A stretch of DNA of 13,905 nucleotides from Clostridia bacterium (GTDB taxonomy: Bacteria > Bacillota > Clostridia > Oscillospirales > CAG-272): the NCBI GenBank assembly GCA_017457465.1, contig JAFTHJ010000010.1:1-13905 (forward strand), written 5' to 3'. Every line of letters begins with the position of its first letter. Position 1 is the stretch's first letter. The notes below the pieces were generated by a model, which was not told the origin of the DNA, did no database searches, and saw only the letters and a program-made list of their open reading frames with translations. Shown in pieces: positions 1 through 6,893 of the stretch. The translations under genes were made by a program, and so were the position numbers.

Positions 1-240
1 CCATGTGAAGAATACCACCGCACATGTCAGCACCAGCACCAGACACATTACGGGAAACAGCTTAAAGGTTGCGCAGAGTGCGCAGAAGCCACCCGCGAAA
101 ACGACATAGGCAAGTATAAGCAGAATACGCTTCATCAGCAGTGCTCCCTTTGCCTTTGGTTTTACAATGTAGTCGTAGTAGTTGGGGTCGTCATTTTTTG
201 TATACGCAGACCTTCTGGGTTCTCTCGTTCCTTTTGCCAT
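1..240 (-). CDS. Small membrane protein of unknown function, partial (C-terminus outside window)
   Basis: An open frame of 80 codons starts at the ATG complementary to 238-240 and runs off the left edge without a stop. The start is supported by an AAGGAG ribosome binding site about 7 nt upstream. The N-terminus (MAKGTREPRRSAYTKNDDPN) is basic, polar and soluble-looking. It is followed by two closely spaced hydrophobic segments, about residues 38-57 and 61-79, so a membrane protein with a cytoplasmic head is likely. I do not recognise the family. It is divergent from the AraC regulator at 501, with a shared 260-nt intergenic region. Its predicted promoter (325-353) carries the upstream element also found before the metallo-hydrolase gene, so the two may be co-regulated. 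Seen: frame, RBS, hydrophobic segments. Inferred: membrane location and regulation. Confidence 0.7.
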   Translation of the reverse strand, partial: MAKGTREPRRSAYTKNDDPNYYDYIVKPKAKGALLMKRILLILAYVVFAGGFCALCATFKLFPVMCLVLVLTCAVVFFTW

Positions 241-324
241 TTCTTTTCTCCTTCTTTTTGCAACAAATCAAATTCAAAGAATTTAACATATTCCGCATAT
301 TTCGGTAAACATCTTTTCGTTCTC

Positions 325-353
325 ATTATACATTTCTCTGTTAAACAAGTAAA
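325..353 (-). promoter_or_regulatory. Promoter of the partial membrane-protein gene
   Basis: On the minus strand a -35 box TTTACT (353-348), a 17-nt spacer and a perfect -10 box TATAAT (330-325) precede the gene at 240. Transcription would start near 318, giving a leader of about 78 nt. The spacing and the perfect -10 box make this a good sigma-A type promoter. The conserved element at 364-392 begins exactly 10 nt upstream of the -35 box. Confidence 0.65.
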
Positions 354-363
354 TACTTAAAAA

Positions 364-392
364 CTGCAACTATCTATAAAATTTCACCATAT
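364..392 (-). promoter_or_regulatory. Conserved upstream element, copy 1 (putative AraC-type operator)
   Basis: This 29-nt stretch matches 2886-2914 at 25 of 29 positions; mismatches are at 373, 378, 385 and 387. On the plus strand it begins CTGCAACTA and ends CATAT. Relative to the predicted minus-strand start near 318 it covers about -46 to -74. Similarity continues more weakly to 349 (35 of 44 in total). It also lies 13 nt upstream of a candidate -35 box for the plus-strand AraC gene, so it could control both directions. Binding by the adjacent AraC protein is an inference. Confidence 0.6.
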
Positions 393-405
393 CAAAAGCA
401 ATCTA

Positions 406-433
406 TTGATTATTTTTATAAAAATGTTACTAT
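406..433 (+). promoter_or_regulatory. Candidate promoter of the first AraC regulator
   Basis: TTGATT (406-411), a 16-nt spacer and TACTAT (428-433) precede the regulator. A TG one base before the -10 box gives an extended -10. Each box matches the consensus at 4 of 6 positions, so the call is moderate. The start would be near 440, leaving a leader of about 60 nt before the ATG at 501. Confidence 0.45.
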
Positions 434-500
434 GTACTTATAAAACTTATAAATCATTTTTTCGTTGCCGTTATGCATCTTTGAGCAAAAGGAGGTTTAT

Positions 501-1352
501 ATGCACAATCTTCAAAGAGCAAGGACCCATATGAGTGTTTATTTTCCCCACACTCACATAGACAACACGATTAATATAGCTGAAATAGGATACAGCTCTC
601 CGAACGCGGGTTATTCTTCAAAATCTCAACTTTTTAACGGTTTTACTATTCACTATTTAGTAACAGGAAAGGGCACCTATGCGGAAACTCCGATAAGCGG
701 ACCTTGCATTTTTGTGAGATTTCCCCTTTCCCCACACCGCTATACCGTCAACTCTTCCCCCGATTCACCGAAGTGGGAACAATACTGGATAAGATTTTCG
801 GGACCAAGCTCGAAAGAATTCATTAATTATATAGGAATATCCGAGGAATCACCTATCGCCCCCTGCAACTATATAAATCAGGTCGTCGATACATTTAAAT
901 CTATGACATCCTCTTTCTCTCATAAGAGCTCCGACAATCAACTTGCTATTCTTTCTGTTTTCTTTAAACTGCTCTCGCTTCATCTGCCACAATCCTCCGA
1001 TGAGTTCAAAAAGGTTTCCAATTACACCCTTATAGTTTGCAACTATATACACGAGCATTACGCAAACATTACCAACGAAAAAGAATTGGCGAATCTGGTT
1101 CATATTTCTGTAAACCACTTGGGACGGGTATTCAAAGCCGATACGGACATAACACCTCTTCAATATTTAACCAAGCACCGTATCAAGTGCGCTATGGATC
1201 TTTTGAGCCACACAGATCTACCAATAGCTATAATTTCCGAATCTGTCGGATTTTCAAACCCGAATTATTTCTGCAATGTGTTTAAAAAGCACTGTAACAA
1301 TATCTCACCAAAAGTATATCGCGAGAATGTTCGACGCACCGCAGATACCTAA
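501..1352 (+). CDS. AraC-family transcriptional regulator
   Basis: A 283-residue protein of normal length for the AraC/XylS family. The start at 501 is chosen because AAAGGAGG sits 5 nt before it; an earlier in-frame start at 465 has no such site. Residues about 1-165 form the variable sensing/dimerisation half, including an HYLVTGKGTY stretch typical of the cupin-like arm. Residues about 180-280 carry the two helix-turn-helix motifs: the first near 193-213 (NEKELANLV...LGRVFK), the second near 240-262. The family signature is at SESVGFSNPNYFCNVFKKH, followed by SPKVYRE. The protein acts in the cytoplasm on DNA, probably in response to a small sugar-like ligand; the ligand is unknown. It lies divergent from the membrane-protein gene and convergent with the hydrolase gene. 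Both of those have the same promoter element, so they are the best target candidates. Family call is firm; targets are inferred. Confidence 0.9.
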   Translation: MHNLQRARTHMSVYFPHTHIDNTINIAEIGYSSPNAGYSSKSQLFNGFTIHYLVTGKGTYAETPISGPCIFVRFPLSPHRYTVNSSPDSPKWEQYWIRFSGPSSKEFINYIGISEESPIAPCNYINQVVDTFKSMTSSFSHKSSDNQLAILSVFFKLLSLHLPQSSDEFKKVSNYTLIVCNYIHEHYANITNEKELANLVHISVNHLGRVFKADTDITPLQYLTKHRIKCAMDLLSHTDLPIAIISESVGFSNPNYFCNVFKKHCNNISPKVYRENVRRTADT

Positions 1353-1364
1353 TCTAAAAACTAT

Positions 1365-1409
1365 AAAATCACTGCATTGGAAACACGCCGTTGACAATGC
1401 AGTGATTTT
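1365..1409. terminator. Bidirectional terminator between convergent genes
   Basis: A perfect 15-bp inverted repeat (AAAATCACTGCATTG at 1365-1379, its complement at 1395-1409) encloses a 15-nt loop. A and T runs at the two ends give a U-rich end for transcripts from either side. It lies between the AraC stop (1352) and the hydrolase stop (1464), which read towards each other, so it probably serves both. Confidence 0.8.
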
Positions 1410-1463
1410 AATTTAACAGGCAAAAGTTCATCTTTTACGCTTGATCTGCTCTGACTCGAACAG

Positions 1464-2741
1464 TTACGATTCCTCCCATTTTCTGAATTGCTTCAGGTCT
1501 TCCTTTTTCGTTTCTTTGAGAAGCATCATAACCTCTTCGCTCTGACTCATTACGAGATGAAAGTCGTATGTTTCCAACGGAATATGATTTGCCCAGTCTT
1601 TGCCGTACACATTGTTTTGCTTCAATTCTTCATAATTGAACGGCCAGTATCCGACTCTTGCAGCCATAGACAGATACATTTCTGTGTCTCCGCCGGTATA
1701 TCCGTGATGACAGAACTGAACCATATCACACTTGAGCTCATCTCTGTATATAGCATTCAATATTTTACATCCCTGCTGTTGCTGATCGCCCGTTATGATA
1801 AGTCTGCCGCCCGGCATTCTCATACTGAATACCGAGGAGGAAAGATTTGTGTTTCCGTATTCAACACTGTAAAGATTTTCATGTGTAAAAAGGACGTCAA
1901 GCTCAAGTCCCGCAAAAGCAAATCTTTGACCTATATGAGCAACGACAAATTTTACACCAGTATAATAATCAGAAACCACATCACAGATTTTGCGCGAAAA
2001 CTTGTCTAATGTCTCGGCTGCGGATTTGTTCGGCATATTGGCTACTATCATTTGAAGCTCTACATCCTCATTGTATTTTTGAGCAAACTGATAAAAAGCA
2101 TTAACATGGTCACTGTGAGGATGAGTTATCAACCATGCGGCAATGATAGGCTTTCCCTCAAGCACATTCTGCGCCACGAGTTGATTATAGATAGAATCCG
2201 CATTGTTCCTGCCGTAAGTCTCCTCAAGACCGCCGTCTACCATAATAAAGCGTCCATCCTCAAGTCTTATAAGCCAGGTATTATGCGCGTCAAGAACAGA
2301 CACCTGCAGCTCTGTAATATGCGTCGAATCATCCTCAAGAGGAGGAAGCGATATGTTTTCCGTGCACTCAACCGCAATGTTGATATATTTTACAACCTCT
2401 CCGTCGGAAAAAGGATCATTATACTCGACATATGAGAGATTCACTATGCTATACCCGTCGGTGTATGTTGAAAAACGACTCTCTTTAGCCTCGGCAGAAT
2501 AGTAAAACTCGTATCCGTTATCAATAAGCTTTTGGGCATAATCCCTGTAATCCTGCTCACTCGCACCGACCTCCTGAATAACATACGACTTCAGGTCTCC
2601 ATAGTTTTCGACAACACTTTCGATTCCCTCACCCTCGTATTCAGGCACTATTCCGTAACCCTTGAGAGGCTCACTCTCCGAAAGGAACTGTGGAACACTT
2701 ATGTCATTTTTAGTGTCAGATATTTGGTTTATATGATTCAT
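1464..2741 (-). CDS. Metallo-beta-lactamase-fold hydrolase with extra N-terminal domain
   Basis: The 425-residue protein has the metallo-beta-lactamase fold signature THPHSDH (metal ligands H207, H209, D211, H212). Further likely ligands are D319 in ITGDQ and H345/H346 in FCHHGYTGG. The layout resembles ComEC/Rec2-type hydrolase domains, but there are no membrane segments. About 145 N-terminal residues before the fold are of unknown type (NGYEFYYSAEAKESRF, SYVEYNDPF). I chose the ATG at 2741: GGAG lies 9 nt before it, and the predicted transcription start (about 2840) falls inside the longer frame that could begin at 2846. No signal peptide is seen, so it is probably cytoplasmic. The substrate cannot be read from sequence. 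It has its own promoter carrying the same element as the gene at 1-240. Fold confident; reaction unknown. Confidence 0.8.
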   Translation of the reverse strand: MNHINQISDTKNDISVPQFLSESEPLKGYGIVPEYEGEGIESVVENYGDLKSYVIQEVGASEQDYRDYAQKLIDNGYEFYYSAEAKESRFSTYTDGYSIVNLSYVEYNDPFSDGEVVKYINIAVECTENISLPPLEDDSTHITELQVSVLDAHNTWLIRLEDGRFIMVDGGLEETYGRNNADSIYNQLVAQNVLEGKPIIAAWLITHPHSDHVNAFYQFAQKYNEDVELQMIVANMPNKSAAETLDKFSRKICDVVSDYYTGVKFVVAHIGQRFAFAGLELDVLFTHENLYSVEYGNTNLSSSVFSMRMPGGRLIITGDQQQQGCKILNAIYRDELKCDMVQFCHHGYTGGDTEMYLSMAARVGYWPFNYEELKQNNVYGKDWANHIPLETYDFHLVMSQSEEVMMLLKETKKEDLKQFRKWEES

Positions 2742-2846
2742 AGCATTCAACTCCAATAAAAACATCTCCGTAATCAGAAAGTCTCTTATCATCCAAATTA
2801 TTACATTAATAATCTGATATAAACATACTTCTTCTGTCCCATTCAT

Positions 2847-2875
2847 ATTTTATCACAGCGATTGACAAAGGCAAA
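2847..2875 (-). promoter_or_regulatory. Promoter of the metallo-hydrolase gene
   Basis: Minus-strand TTTGCC (2875-2870), 17-nt spacer, TAAAAT (2852-2847). A TG one base before the -10 box gives an extended -10. The -35 box is weak, as in promoters that need an activator. Predicted start is near 2840, about 100 nt before the ATG at 2741. Geometry relative to the upstream element is identical to the promoter at 325-353. Confidence 0.6.
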
Positions 2876-2885
2876 TAGATAAATT

Positions 2886-2914
2886 CTGCAACTACCTATG
2901 AAATTTGAACATAT
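2886..2914 (-). promoter_or_regulatory. Conserved upstream element, copy 2 (putative AraC-type operator)
   Basis: Second copy of the 29-nt element at 364-392, in the same orientation, with 25 of 29 identities. It begins 10 nt upstream of the -35 box and covers about -46 to -74, exactly as copy 1 does. There is no plus-strand gene nearby, so here it can only serve the hydrolase gene. Confidence 0.6.
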
Positions 2915-2992
2915 TTCTCATAAAACCCTTTTCTTAAAACTTGATTTTTAACCTTATACTAACCACACCTTTGACCGTTACAAACCGAACTA

Positions 2993-3029
2993 ACACAAAG
3001 GGCTGACCATTTTGGTCAGCCCTTTGTGT
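2993..3029 (-). terminator. Terminator of the oxidoreductase gene
   Basis: A perfect 17-bp stem (ACACAAAGGGCTGACCA at 2993-3009, complement at 3013-3029) with a 3-nt loop lies 27 nt after the oxidoreductase stop. The following T-run on the minus strand is poor (TTAGTTCGG), so the call rests mainly on stem strength and position. Confidence 0.7.
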
Positions 3030-3056
3030 ATTTGTGCTGTTCAATTCAGTATTTCT

Positions 3057-4343
3057 TTACTTGATCGATTTGGATATTTCGTCCTTATAATCACTCATAG
3101 TTATTACATTACCGGTAATACGGGATTTTTCGGCTGCAAATGTTGCAAGGTGATTATTGATAGAGGTTGTGATATCGGTTATGGAATTACCCGTATATGT
3201 TCCCGTAAGCAGCTGACAGAAAGAACGGATTATTCCTCTGTCTCCGCCGCCGTGTCCGCCCGATATCTCCTCATCCTGAATAGCGTCGGCAATCATTATC
3301 TTGTCAATCTTTCTTGTGTTGAAATCAAAGATTGAAATATGGTCGGAGTTCATTGCGGCGGTTATCTCGCCCTTTGTACCCATTATGCGTATCGTACGTC
3401 CGCCCTTGTTAAACGCGCTCATTGTAAAGGAAACGGTAGCGCCCGATGTATATTCAAGATTTACTACCTGATGGTCTACTACATCGTTATCACATCTGAA
3501 TACGCATTTACCGTAGTTTGTTTCGGTGATAGCCTTTTCTATATCCTCATCGGTAGGCTCGTGCTTTCTCGTTGATGTTTTAACAAATGACGGGAATTTG
3601 CGCTGCTTGTATATCTTAAGTGCGCTGTACGGACAATCCGCCTCGGCGGGACAACCCTGATAACAGTATTCGGGTGCGCCCTCGGGCATATTCTCCTTGC
3701 GGAAGTATGTAAGAGAGCCAAAGCTCTGTACTCTCGTGCATTCCTCATCAATAAGCCATTGAAGTATGTCGATATCGTGACAGCTCTTGGCAAGTATCAT
3801 AGGAGAGCTTTCAGAGGTCTTATGCCAATTTCCGCGCACATAGCTATGGCTTTGATGCACGTTTCCGACACACTCTATATGAATCATATTCATAACCTTA
3901 CCTATACGTCCGCTCTCTATGGTGTTCTTAAGGAGACGGAAGAAGGGCGTGAAGCGCAAAACATGGCAAACGATAACATGAACGCCCTTTGCGTTAGCCT
4001 TTTCGGCTATATCAAGACACTCCTCGGGTGTCGGAGCGGCGGGTTTTTCGAGAAGCAGGTGATAACCCTTCTCAATTGCAGCCAGAGCCAGATGATAATG
4101 CTTCTGGTCCTGTGTGGCAATTATTGCCGCGTCAGCCATCTTGGGAAGCTTCAACAGATCCTCGCCGTATTCAAAACAAGCATCCTCGGGGAGATTAAAT
4201 TTATCTCTGACATAGTTACGTCTTACGGGATCGGGGTCCGCAACCGCAACTATCTCCATTTCAGGACAGGCTTCCGCACCAAAGTTAACATAGGTGGTTC
4301 CTCTGTCTCCCGCGCCAATCAAAACAAGTTTTACTTTTTTCAT
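3057..4343 (-). CDS. Gfo/Idh/MocA-family NAD(P)-dependent oxidoreductase
   Basis: A 428-residue member of the Gfo/Idh/MocA family, whose members oxidise or reduce sugars, inositols and related polyols in the cytoplasm. An N-terminal Rossmann fold is seen with the glycine-rich loop GAGDRG (10-15) and VADPDP (34-39). EKP (99-101) supplies the usual catalytic lysine, and AKSCHDID (185-192) holds the family's conserved His-Asp pair. The start at 4343 is preferred over 4352: GAGG lies 9 nt before 4343 but touches the earlier ATG. An odd feature is a cysteine group, C227, C231, C237, C280 and C284, in an insert of the C-terminal domain (YCYQGCPAEADCPY ... KCVFRC), which may bind a metal. It is divergent from the second AraC gene, its likely regulator. 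The family is firm; the substrate is unknown. Confidence 0.88.
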   Translation of the reverse strand: MKKVKLVLIGAGDRGTTYVNFGAEACPEMEIVAVADPDPVRRNYVRDKFNLPEDACFEYGEDLLKLPKMADAAIIATQDQKHYHLALAAIEKGYHLLLEKPAAPTPEECLDIAEKANAKGVHVIVCHVLRFTPFFRLLKNTIESGRIGKVMNMIHIECVGNVHQSHSYVRGNWHKTSESSPMILAKSCHDIDILQWLIDEECTRVQSFGSLTYFRKENMPEGAPEYCYQGCPAEADCPYSALKIYKQRKFPSFVKTSTRKHEPTDEDIEKAITETNYGKCVFRCDNDVVDHQVVNLEYTSGATVSFTMSAFNKGGRTIRIMGTKGEITAAMNSDHISIFDFNTRKIDKIMIADAIQDEEISGGHGGGDRGIIRSFCQLLTGTYTGNSITDITTSINNHLATFAAEKSRITGNVITMSDYKDEISKSIK

Positions 4344-4381
4344 AATGTTCATCCTCTCTTAAAAATCTTTTGCTTTTTTTC

Positions 4382-4409
4382 ATTTAAAACATCCTACAAA
4401 CGGTATCAA
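4382..4409 (-). promoter_or_regulatory. Candidate promoter of the oxidoreductase gene
   Basis: Minus-strand TTGATA (4409-4404), 16-nt spacer, TTAAAT (4387-4382). The -10 box matches at only 4 of 6 positions. It would start transcription about 30 nt before the gene at 4343. Confidence 0.35.
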
Positions 4410-4551
4410 AATAATAAATCCAATCATCTTGCGATAGTACATTTGTGATATTTATATTAAATTTCAAAATCACGTACATCCCCCCAAAAAAGCGGGACAC
4501 AGACGTGGTTTTGAAGATTTTCATAAAATATTTAATATTTCAGCAAACCTA

Positions 4552-4580
4552 TTGAAATTGTTCTTTATGTATTGTATAAT
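4552..4580 (+). promoter_or_regulatory. Promoter of the second AraC regulator
   Basis: TTGAAA (4552-4557), 17-nt spacer and a perfect TATAAT (4575-4580). Expected start near 4587 leaves a leader of about 70 nt before the ATG at 4658. This is the cleanest plus-strand promoter in the window. Confidence 0.75.
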
Positions 4581-4657
4581 GATGTTGGGAATTTGTCAAT
4601 AAAAACTTTTGCGATTTATTGCACAATCGTGACTTATTAAAGAAAAAGGTGGTAACT

Positions 4658-5527
4658 ATGATTACACGTGAGAGCCATTCCTTCCACGACCATCGGTGTC
4701 CGATAATTTGCAAAAAATTCATTTTAATGCCTTATAAAAAGGTCACCAAGGACGATGGAAACTGGCATGACGCCATTGAATTCATTACCATTCAAAAAGG
4801 TTCCGCTATATTGAGGTATAATCAGGACGAAATCAGCGTATCCGAGGGAGATACAGTAATCATCAATTCCAACGTCATTCACACCATAACCGCAAACGAT
4901 GCTACCGTTGAATATATCTGCTTAATAGTAGACCTTAATTTTTGTGTTCAGAACTATCTGGACATCTCCACCGTAAGCTTCGAGCGGCTTGTACACGATG
5001 ACCGTATTGCGCAGATATTGGAAGAAATCCACGCGACACACCCCTCAATTTCAGGAGCGGTACGATTCAGGTCAACAACCAATATCAAGGACACCGACAT
5101 ACTTCTCGAGAGACGGGCGCTGACCTTGCAATTACTTTCGCGCATTTATTCAAACTTCAGAATCACACAGTCGGAGCTTGATAATTTAAACCTGAACAAC
5201 GGCATCAAAAAAGCTCTTGATTTTGCTTTCAAAGAACATCATAGAGTTATCACTCTAGATGAGATAGCCGCCGTCGCGGGATTTAACAAGCATTATTTTT
5301 CAAGAGAATTCCGCAAGGTTACGGGCTGCTCCTTCGTCACCTATCTGAACAAGTTAAGATGCGAAAAAGCCGCAACGCTTTTAGTAAGCACTAAACTGCC
5401 GATAAAGGATATCTACGCTCAATGCGGATTCTCGGAGCACTCGTATTTCAACAGAATCTTTTGTAAAATCTACGGTATTTCGCCATTGAAATACCGCAAG
5501 AAAAACGCCCTGCCGACCGCAACATAA
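4658..5527 (+). CDS. AraC-family transcriptional regulator (second)
   Basis: A 289-residue AraC/XylS-type regulator. The ATG at 4658 is preferred because AAAGGTGG lies about 5 nt before it; the frame can be extended to a TTG at 4619 but without a binding site. Residues about 10-95 form a cupin-like sensing domain (HDHRCP, NWHDAIEFITIQKGSAILRY, GDTVIINSNVIHTI). Residues about 185-282 hold two helix-turn-helix motifs (199-219 with DEIAAVAGFNKHYFSREFRK, 248-268 with AQCGFSEHSYFNRIFCK), ending SPLKYRKK. The domain order is that of carbohydrate-responsive AraC proteins. It is divergent from the Gfo/Idh/MocA oxidoreductase, which it most likely controls, and convergent with the phosphodiesterase cluster. 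Ligand unknown. Confidence 0.9.
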   Translation: MITRESHSFHDHRCPIICKKFILMPYKKVTKDDGNWHDAIEFITIQKGSAILRYNQDEISVSEGDTVIINSNVIHTITANDATVEYICLIVDLNFCVQNYLDISTVSFERLVHDDRIAQILEEIHATHPSISGAVRFRSTTNIKDTDILLERRALTLQLLSRIYSNFRITQSELDNLNLNNGIKKALDFAFKEHHRVITLDEIAAVAGFNKHYFSREFRKVTGCSFVTYLNKLRCEKAATLLVSTKLPIKDIYAQCGFSEHSYFNRIFCKIYGISPLKYRKKNALPTAT

Positions 5528-5565
5528 TTAATTCCAAAGACGAATTTTATTACTTACACTTTATC

Positions 5566-5605
5566 AAAAACACCCGTGGGTGCTGCGCACCCACGGGCTG
5601 TTTTT
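5566..5605. terminator. Strong bidirectional terminator
   Basis: A perfect 11-bp GC-rich stem (CCCGTGGGTGC at 5573-5583, complement at 5587-5597) with a TGC loop is flanked by AAAAACA and TGTTTTT. These can extend the stem after a one-base bulge and give U-rich tails in both directions. It lies between the AraC stop (5527) and the convergent phosphodiesterase stop (5690). Confidence 0.9.
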
Positions 5606-5689
5606 ATCTGTCAGGCAAAACGATAGATAAAATGCTCACGAGCAACTCAACAGGTTTCATAAAATTAAACCGCAAGAATTTTACTTTTC

Positions 5690-6427
5690 TTATTTTCTCA
5701 AATTGTTTGCAATATCGGGATAATTGGTTATAATAGCGTCAACACCCGCTTCAAGCAAAAAGGCTATATCTTCCTCTGTGTTTACTGTCCATGTATGAAT
5801 ACGAATTCCTCTGTCGTGGCAATTCTTAACATAATCAGGCAACAGACTAATCTGATTGAATTTGGGATGAACCGCCTTCGCGCCTATGTCAAGACAGTAG
5901 TTCCACGGATTGAGCATATTAAATCCGTAAAGCGGGGCAATAAACGCATTCGGAATGATTTCCTTGGCTCTTTGTATCTGAAAATGGTTAAATGAAGAAT
6001 ATATAACATTCTCCTCCATTTTGTATGCTTTCGCTATATCGTCACAGGCTTTGACTATATTCGGGTCTGCCGATTTTATCTCTACATTTACCAGCATACC
6101 GAGAGGAGCGAGAAACTCATACACCTCCGCAAGGGTAGGTATTCTGATGCCTTTTCTTTGCTCTTTATAAAAATGATATCCAAAATCCATTGCTTTAAGC
6201 TCTGCGAGGGTGTAGTTGGTAACAAGCCCCTGCCCGTTTGATGTACGGTCTATCTTCTCGTCGTGCAATACCACAACTTCGCCGTCAGCCGTAAAATGAA
6301 CGTCAAGCTCCACGCCGTCAGCTCCCATTTTTATAGCAAGTTCAAAGGCTTCCATAGTGTTTTCGGGAGCATATCCGCAAGCTCCTCTATGACCTAATAT
6401 TAAAGTTTTATCAATCAATGGTTTCAT
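5690..6427 (-). CDS. Glycerophosphodiester phosphodiesterase
   Basis: A complete 245-residue GDPD-family enzyme. Members hydrolyse glycerophosphodiesters (deacylated phospholipid head groups or related compounds) to glycerol 3-phosphate and an alcohol. The core residues are visible: H13 and R14 in LGHRGA, PEN (21-23), E40 and D42 in VELDVHF, H55 in LHDE, E116 in VNVEIK, W213 in HTWTVN and TNYPD near the end. The short length without signal peptide or membrane segments matches cytoplasmic UgpQ-like enzymes. The start at 6427 has AAAGGGG about 6 nt upstream; an earlier in-frame ATG at 6466 lacks a good site. It is the last gene of the minus-strand cluster, 50 nt after the lipoprotein. A broken paralogue lies at 6894-7379. 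Enzyme family firm; the natural diester is not known. Confidence 0.92.
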   Translation of the reverse strand: MKPLIDKTLILGHRGACGYAPENTMEAFELAIKMGADGVELDVHFTADGEVVVLHDEKIDRTSNGQGLVTNYTLAELKAMDFGYHFYKEQRKGIRIPTLAEVYEFLAPLGMLVNVEIKSADPNIVKACDDIAKAYKMEENVIYSSFNHFQIQRAKEIIPNAFIAPLYGFNMLNPWNYCLDIGAKAVHPKFNQISLLPDYVKNCHDRGIRIHTWTVNTEEDIAFLLEAGVDAIITNYPDIANNLRK

Positions 6428-6477
6428 AATATCCCCTTTGTAGCTCATCGTATGCGTTATTATCAATTTTATATTAA

Positions 6478-6711
6478 TTAATAATTTTGTGTATATCTAT
6501 CTCCAGATGTTCCTGTCGGTTTGTTGTCATCGGTCTGTTCAGTGCCACCACCCTGCTCTGCATCGCTCTGACTGCTGCTTTCCTCTGTTGTCGCAGCCGA
6601 GGAGTCGTCGGGCGCTCCCTGTATTGTATCATTTTTCTCACAAGCTGTCAAGAGAGATAAAAGAAAAAGTAGAGCTAATATGACACTTAAACCTTTTATT
6701 ATCTTTTTCAT
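6478..6711 (-). CDS. Small lipoprotein, possibly a truncated remnant
   Basis: A 77-residue product with a basic start (MKKIIKG), a hydrophobic stretch (about 8-22) and a lipobox LLTAC, so C24 would be lipidated and the protein anchored outside the membrane. The rest is a low-complexity Ser/Glu/Asp/Thr/Gly linker ending in RYTQNY. A folded domain is missing. In full-size lipoproteins such a linker precedes a binding or enzymatic domain, so this may be the front of a larger gene whose body is lost, like its neighbours. AAAGGAG lies 5 nt before the ATG, so it can be translated. It follows the PHP stub by about 25 nt and precedes the phosphodiesterase. Seen: signal, lipobox, linker. Inferred: truncation. 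Confidence 0.75.
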   Translation of the reverse strand: MKKIIKGLSVILALLFLLSLLTACEKNDTIQGAPDDSSAATTEESSSQSDAEQGGGTEQTDDNKPTGTSGDRYTQNY

Positions 6712-6735
6712 TCGGTCTCCTTTAATCTTCGTTTT

Positions 6736-6813
6736 TTAAAACTCTATGGTATAATGACAGTGGAGATTCGCCTTATAAAAGGTTCCCTCGTGCGGTAACA
6801 AATATTTTTTCAT
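6736..6813 (-). pseudogene. 5' stub of a PHP-domain phosphoesterase gene
   Basis: A 25-codon frame begins MKKYLLPHEGTFYKANLHCH and stops five codons later. AAGGTG lies about 5-8 nt upstream. The sequence GTFYKANLHCH is the characteristic opening of PHP-domain proteins, in which the two histidines of the HxH motif bind metal; the family normally runs to 200 residues or more. The rest is absent: after the TAA the sequence passes directly into the ribosome binding site of the lipoprotein. It was probably a phosphoesterase gene of the same cluster, reduced to its first codons. The assignment rests on a short but distinctive motif. Confidence 0.6.
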
Positions 6814-6893
6814 AATTTCACCTTTTTTCTGTTAATTCTCTCACATTATATAGCCGATATCGTTTTTTGGCAATAAGCTTGGCAAAAAACTTA

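Larger units (their letters stand above)
2742..3056. other. Intergenic region: leader, promoter, conserved element and terminator
   Basis: No gene is seen in these 315 nt. From left to right they hold the leader of the hydrolase gene (2742 to about 2840), its promoter (2847-2875), the conserved element (2886-2914), an AT-rich stretch with nothing recognisable, and the terminator of the oxidoreductase gene (2993-3029). Confidence 0.7.
4344..4657. other. Divergent intergenic region, oxidoreductase / second AraC gene
   Basis: No gene is seen in these 314 nt. They hold a good plus-strand promoter for the AraC gene (4552-4580) and a weaker minus-strand candidate for the oxidoreductase (4382-4409). 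Between lies an AT-rich centre with a C-run followed by an A-run around 4481-4496. An operator for the regulator would be expected here, but I could not define one. Confidence 0.6.

Noticed and set aside
863..872. CTGCAACTAT, identical to the start of the element, inside the first AraC gene
   Set aside because: It encodes Cys-Asn-Tyr in the open frame, and the similarity ends after a few bases. A similar GCAACTATAT at 1037-1046 is also coding. Both look coincidental.
2742..2846. Longer 460-residue version of the metallo-hydrolase starting at 2846
   Set aside because: No ribosome binding site before that ATG, and it lies upstream of the predicted transcription start. The 2741 start fits better.
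3759..4448. Long open frame on the plus strand opposite the oxidoreductase gene
   Set aside because: Its protein has no recognisable motif, it lacks a ribosome binding site, and the opposite strand encodes a clear Gfo/Idh/MocA enzyme over most of it.
4453..4470. Possible third copy of the promoter element (14 of 18 matches to 373-390)
   Set aside because: The match lies in an extremely AT-rich stretch, does not extend into the CTGCAACTA half of the element, and has no matching promoter geometry.
4481..4496. C-run then A-run in the intergenic region, suspected hairpin or G-rich element
   Set aside because: Only one G-run on the minus strand, so no quadruplex, and a stem with the nearby CCCGC would be imperfect and short.
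6862..6890. Hairpin just after the broken phosphodiesterase (11 pairs, one mismatch)
   Set aside because: The T-run is in the 5' arm on either strand, so the 3' side is A-rich or mixed and does not form a terminator. I see no other role for it.
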